From: a virus
Length of the DNA stretch: 33,343 bases
IMG/VR virus record: IMGVR_UViG_3300032298_000091
Coordinates: 1 to 33,343 of that record
Direction: 5' to 3' (one strand)
Part shown: positions 30,681 to 33,343 of the stretch, one piece after another
How positions within the stretch are numbered: the stretch's first letter is position 1
How the letters are laid out: each line of letters begins with the position of its first letter
Position numbers and translations under genes: made by a program
The notes under the pieces: generated by a model
Seen by the model: only the letters and a program-made list of their open reading frames with translations
Databases searched by the model: none
Told to the model about the DNA's origin: nothing

Positions 30681-32355
30681 CGGCTACGAGGTGTGGTTGA
30701 ACAGCGAGTTGAATTTCATCGTGGATCCAACCAAGCCATTGATAGTCAATGTCCCAGTTGTAGCCAAGGTCTGTGAATTGTTGATAGGCAATGACATTCC
30801 ACCGCTTACAAACTATGGCCCCAGCAGATTGGAGCAGGTAGTTAAGGGCAGCGTGTTTCTTCCCTTGAAGACGAATAGGACGACCATCAAGACCCCTAAG
30901 GATGTCAGTGGCTGCTTTCTTTTGGACAGCAGTCAGTAACCCATCAAGGCCAGGAATAGCAGCAAGAAACTTCTGTCTGATTTCCTTACCAAGATCGGTT
31001 GCTTTCCGATCATCCAATGATTTATTTAAAGAGTATCCAATCTTTTTATCGGATGCTCCGTAGATAAACGCATACGTTAGGGTTTTGACATCCTTACGTG
31101 AACAACCAACTCGATCAGCATTCTGTTGATGAATGTCACCATTGACAACAACGTCAGCAAAAGACCCTCCATCAAAATGACTAAGGTAATGACCAAGCAT
31201 CCGAAGCTCCAGGCCAGAAGCATCCGCACCGACCTGCCTAAAACCCTTACCGGGTAGAAACAACGACCGACACCTAGGGTCGCTACTTGTCTGTCCAAGG
31301 TTTGGGCGTGAGTGTGCGTTACGACCTGTGTTAGTAGCAAGTTGACAAGTGTGGTGGATGCGACCCTTTTGGGTAACCATCTTAAGCCACGCATTGGTTC
31401 CATCTGATAGTTGTCCGAGGGCTTTTTGTAAGTCAAGGATTCGAGCAAAGATCAGAGATTCCTCTGTGTCAATACCCATCAACACACCTTCGTCAATCTT
31501 GGGGCGACCAGTGTCCGTAAAGACTTCTGGTTTCCAACCACGCCAGGTCATGAAGGCCCAGCCGATGTGATCGCGAGAAGTTGGGTTGAACTCCTTTAGT
31601 TTTGTGAAGGCAGCATCCTTGATGTAACCACGAGTAGAGTTAGGACGTTTGGGCGTCATTTCCCCACCGTCAACATAAGGAAAGACTTCCCGCATTTGAT
31701 CTGCTAGTTGATCCATCTCTGTTCTGAGAGTGGCTTCTAACTTTTGAGCAGCAGTTACATCAAAGGGCCAACCAGATGTCTCTTGCTTAGCCATGATGGC
31801 AGCAAGGTCATGCTCCAATCGGATAGAATCAGCAAACCGAGCAAGTCGATCATTCTGTTCCATTAGACGGAACAAACTATCACAAACGTGAACATCCTGT
31901 TCGCAGTAATCCTCCATCTCCATTGACCAGTCAGACCAGTCAGTGGTCTTACCAAACTCGCCCTTGTAATCACCAAGGCGGTAACCCCAAGCCTCCAGGG
32001 AATGACGCCCATAGAGTTTGGCTGGCATACCAATTGGTTTCTTACGATAGTCCCTGCTAAGGATGTCAGGAAAGAACATCCGGCTAAGGATTAGCGTGTC
32101 GTAGAAGACTGCTTTTGCTTGGAAGAACGGATATATCTGTTGGATAACTGGTATGTCAAAGCCAACAATATTATGGCCGATGAGAACATCAGCCTCTTGG
32201 AGAAGGGTAATACCATTGGTTACGGAATGGGTGGAGCCGGTGTCATTGAATCGGAAGACTTGCTCCGTATCAAGATCCTTGGCGACGATACAGTGGATAC
32301 AGTCCAGCCCCTTACGGGGTAGGCCGTTGGTTTCGATGTCGAATAGGAGTCTCAT
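30568..32355 (-). CDS. Family A DNA polymerase with 3'-5' exonuclease, T7 gp5-like (595 aa)
   Basis: The replicative polymerase. The proofreading exonuclease begins at residue 6 (FDIETNGL, Exo I), with YDTLILSRMF and an EQDVHVCDSLF segment further on. Polymerase motif A is ADASGLELR with Asp378, motif B is KTLTYAFIYGA with Tyr428 at the position of E. coli Phe762, and motif C is HDE at 545-547. At 595 aa it is shorter than T7 gp5 (704 aa), as usual in cyanophages; the thioredoxin-binding insertion is not obvious. I start at the ATG at 32355, which shares its A with the stop of the zinc-ribbon gene (TAATG), rather than at a TTG three codons upstream. Confidence 0.95.
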   Translation of the reverse strand: MRLLFDIETNGLPRKGLDCIHCIVAKDLDTEQVFRFNDTGSTHSVTNGITLLQEADVLIGHNIVGFDIPVIQQIYPFFQAKAVFYDTLILSRMFFPDILSRDYRKKPIGMPAKLYGRHSLEAWGYRLGDYKGEFGKTTDWSDWSMEMEDYCEQDVHVCDSLFRLMEQNDRLARFADSIRLEHDLAAIMAKQETSGWPFDVTAAQKLEATLRTEMDQLADQMREVFPYVDGGEMTPKRPNSTRGYIKDAAFTKLKEFNPTSRDHIGWAFMTWRGWKPEVFTDTGRPKIDEGVLMGIDTEESLIFARILDLQKALGQLSDGTNAWLKMVTQKGRIHHTCQLATNTGRNAHSRPNLGQTSSDPRCRSLFLPGKGFRQVGADASGLELRMLGHYLSHFDGGSFADVVVNGDIHQQNADRVGCSRKDVKTLTYAFIYGASDKKIGYSLNKSLDDRKATDLGKEIRQKFLAAIPGLDGLLTAVQKKAATDILRGLDGRPIRLQGKKHAALNYLLQSAGAIVCKRWNVIAYQQFTDLGYNWDIDYQWLGWIHDEIQLAVQPHLVADAKFQLEWAIVQAGEYYKLKVPLASEAKEGASWADCH

Positions 32356-32513
32356 TAGCTCCAATTGCCGGGTTCTTCCCGGTCGAGGGTGGCTTGAGTA
32401 AGGGCGCTAGGCGTCCCACACTCCTCACAGAACCAACCAGCGGGTTCCACCTCACTATACAGGAACTTGTTCCAACCGCAAGTGCGGCAGACTTCATTAG
32501 AATCCGGGGTCAT
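32355..32513 (-). CDS. Small zinc-ribbon protein between helicase and polymerase (52 aa)
   Basis: A 52-aa protein starting MTPDSNEVCRTCGWNKF. It has two CxxC knuckles (CRTC at 9-12, CEEC at 29-32) separated by 16 residues, the layout of a rubredoxin- or zinc-ribbon-type fold, and ends ALTQATLDREEPGNWS. It overlaps the helicase 3' end by 17 nt and the polymerase start by 1 nt, so the three are probably coupled. A longer frame upstream is a helicase shadow. A DNA- or polymerase-associated role is suggested by position only. Confidence 0.75.
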   Translation of the reverse strand: MTPDSNEVCRTCGWNKFLYSEVEPAGWFCEECGTPSALTQATLDREEPGNWS

Positions 32514-33343
32514 ACTCCTCATCAGGTGGTGAATTAAATGCCGAAGAGAGATCTTCGACCATGCGACCAGTAGCCTCATTAAACGTAATGGTCCCTGCTT
32601 GACCAGTTTTCCCATTGAATCGGTTTTTAAGGACTCGAATGTTGGCAAGGTTGTCTCCTGCTGAGAGATTACGCTCAAGAGCAATAACCATATCGGAAAG
32701 CTGGACAATACTGTGGCTTCCCCTAAGCTGGCCAAGACTAACCTGCTGTCCATCTTCGTGTCCTTTGTCTCCTTGGGGTCGCTTAAGGTGGCTGATAAGA
32801 ATCATTCCAATGCCTGTCTCCTCTACAAATGAGCGGAGTTTGGTCATTGTAACATCAATCAGCTTCCTCTCATCATGAGACTCATTACCAGACATGAGAA
32901 TGGATAGGTGGTCAAGGATAATCCAACCAACTTCCTTAGCAAGAGCCATGAATCGGCAGTCACTGAGGATGCTATCTGGATCAACAGAACCAAACCCATC
33001 TCTGAGGTAGACAGAACCAGTCCCCAGACTTGCGTCAAAGGCCGCTCTAAGCGTCTCCTCGGGCATCTCATTGTTGAGATGAAGGGGTTTGTTGGCTTTG
33101 ACCGACATCAGCCTTAGAGCGGTCCTCTGAAGGCTTTCCTCAAGGGCGATATAGCCAACCTTCTCGCCTTGATCGACAAGAGATTGAGCTACCTCACCAC
33201 AGAAGGTACTCTTTCCAACACCGGAACCGGCTGTGATCGTGACCAATTCACCCCGCCTAAGACCACTAGTGAGGTTGTTAAGACCAGCGTAGGGCCAATC
33301 AGCATCCCTACCATGTAGAGGCTTAGTTGCGAGAGTGAATAGA
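32497..33343 (-). CDS. Primase-helicase (T7 gp4-like), helicase domain; 5' end outside window
   Basis: The frame is open to the right edge, so only the C-terminal 281 residues are present. It contains WPYAGLNNLTSGLRRGELVT, Walker A TAGSGVGKSTF, a GYIALEESLQRTALRLMSV segment, Walker B WIILDHLSIL and ISHLKRP followed by GQLRGSHSIVQLSDMVIALE. This is the hexameric RecA/DnaB-type helicase core of gp4. A TTG near 33246 is not a real start; the same frame continues upstream without stop. The N-terminal zinc-binding and TOPRIM primase domains should lie beyond 33343. The stop overlaps the zinc-ribbon gene. Confidence 0.93.
   Translation of the reverse strand, partial: LFTLATKPLHGRDADWPYAGLNNLTSGLRRGELVTITAGSGVGKSTFCGEVAQSLVDQGEKVGYIALEESLQRTALRLMSVKANKPLHLNNEMPEETLRAAFDASLGTGSVYLRDGFGSVDPDSILSDCRFMALAKEVGWIILDHLSILMSGNESHDERKLIDVTMTKLRSFVEETGIGMILISHLKRPQGDKGHEDGQQVSLGQLRGSHSIVQLSDMVIALERNLSAGDNLANIRVLKNRFNGKTGQAGTITFNEATGRMVEDLSSAFNSPPDEEYDPGF

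Noticed and set aside
32514-32753. Upstream extension of the zinc-ribbon frame to 132 codons
   Set aside because: The extension is out-of-frame helicase sequence with no protein-like character; the zinc knuckles lie wholly after the ATG at 32513.
1-33343. CRISPR arrays, tRNA genes, insertion sequences, integrase or attachment sites
   Set aside because: I looked through all intergenic gaps, none longer than 210 bp, and saw no regularly spaced repeats, cloverleaf, transposase or recombinase. The phage looks strictly lytic in this window.

Overview
The window is a contiguous piece of a T7-like (Autographivirales-type) podovirus genome. Every gene I can support lies on the minus strand, so transcription runs from position 33343 down to 1. 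The set of genes points to a cyanophage of the marine/freshwater Synechococcus-Prochlorococcus podovirus type: T7-like replication and morphogenesis genes, a compact class I ribonucleotide reductase pair, a MazG-like pyrophosphohydrolase, a DUF3310 protein, and several small proteins of a kind I associate with cyanophages. Host assignment is an inference; no tRNA, integrase or photosynthesis gene (psbA, hli, talC) is visible here. Both window ends cut a gene: the helicase on the right and the large terminase on the left.

Layout in transcription order. (1) Replication and nucleotide metabolism, 33343-26676: primase-helicase C-terminal part, small zinc-ribbon protein, family A DNA polymerase, gp6-like exonuclease, small membrane protein, DUF3310 protein, MazG-like protein, RNR alpha and RNR beta, and a 67-aa protein. 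These are packed with ATGA/TAATG or longer overlaps, which suggests translational coupling. (2) Head genes, 26673-22217: gp7.3-like protein, portal, a 55-aa gene, scaffold, an RlpA-like protein (unexpected here) and major capsid protein. A candidate terminator and a 210-bp leader precede the capsid gene, and a strong UUCG-tetraloop terminator follows it. (3) Tail and ejection genes, 22153-6160: gp11, gp12, gp13-like, gp14, gp15, gp16, tail fibre, an accessory fibre/lectin-like protein and a 101-aa fibre-associated protein. The gp15-like protein carries lysozyme-like and M15-peptidase-like domains at its C-terminus. (4) Lysis/packaging and accessory genes, 6160-1: a 42-aa basic protein, a holin-like protein, a C39-like peptidase, a small structural-like protein, small terminase, a membrane/coiled-coil protein, a run of very basic proteins, two HNH-type endonucleases and the large terminase.

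How it works together: the first block copies DNA and supplies dNTPs, the second builds the procapsid around the portal, and the third builds the tail and the ejected wall-piercing proteins. The fourth packages DNA and opens the cell. The most unusual parts are the roughly 3.6-kb accessory segment that separates the small and large terminase genes, the RNR beta subunit with Leu at the tyrosyl-radical position, the RlpA-like gene in the head cluster, and the transfer of the wall-degrading domain from gp16 to gp15. Many genes lack a clear Shine-Dalgarno sequence, as is common in cyanobacteria and their phages. Base composition is uneven, with GC-rich patches in the fibre genes.
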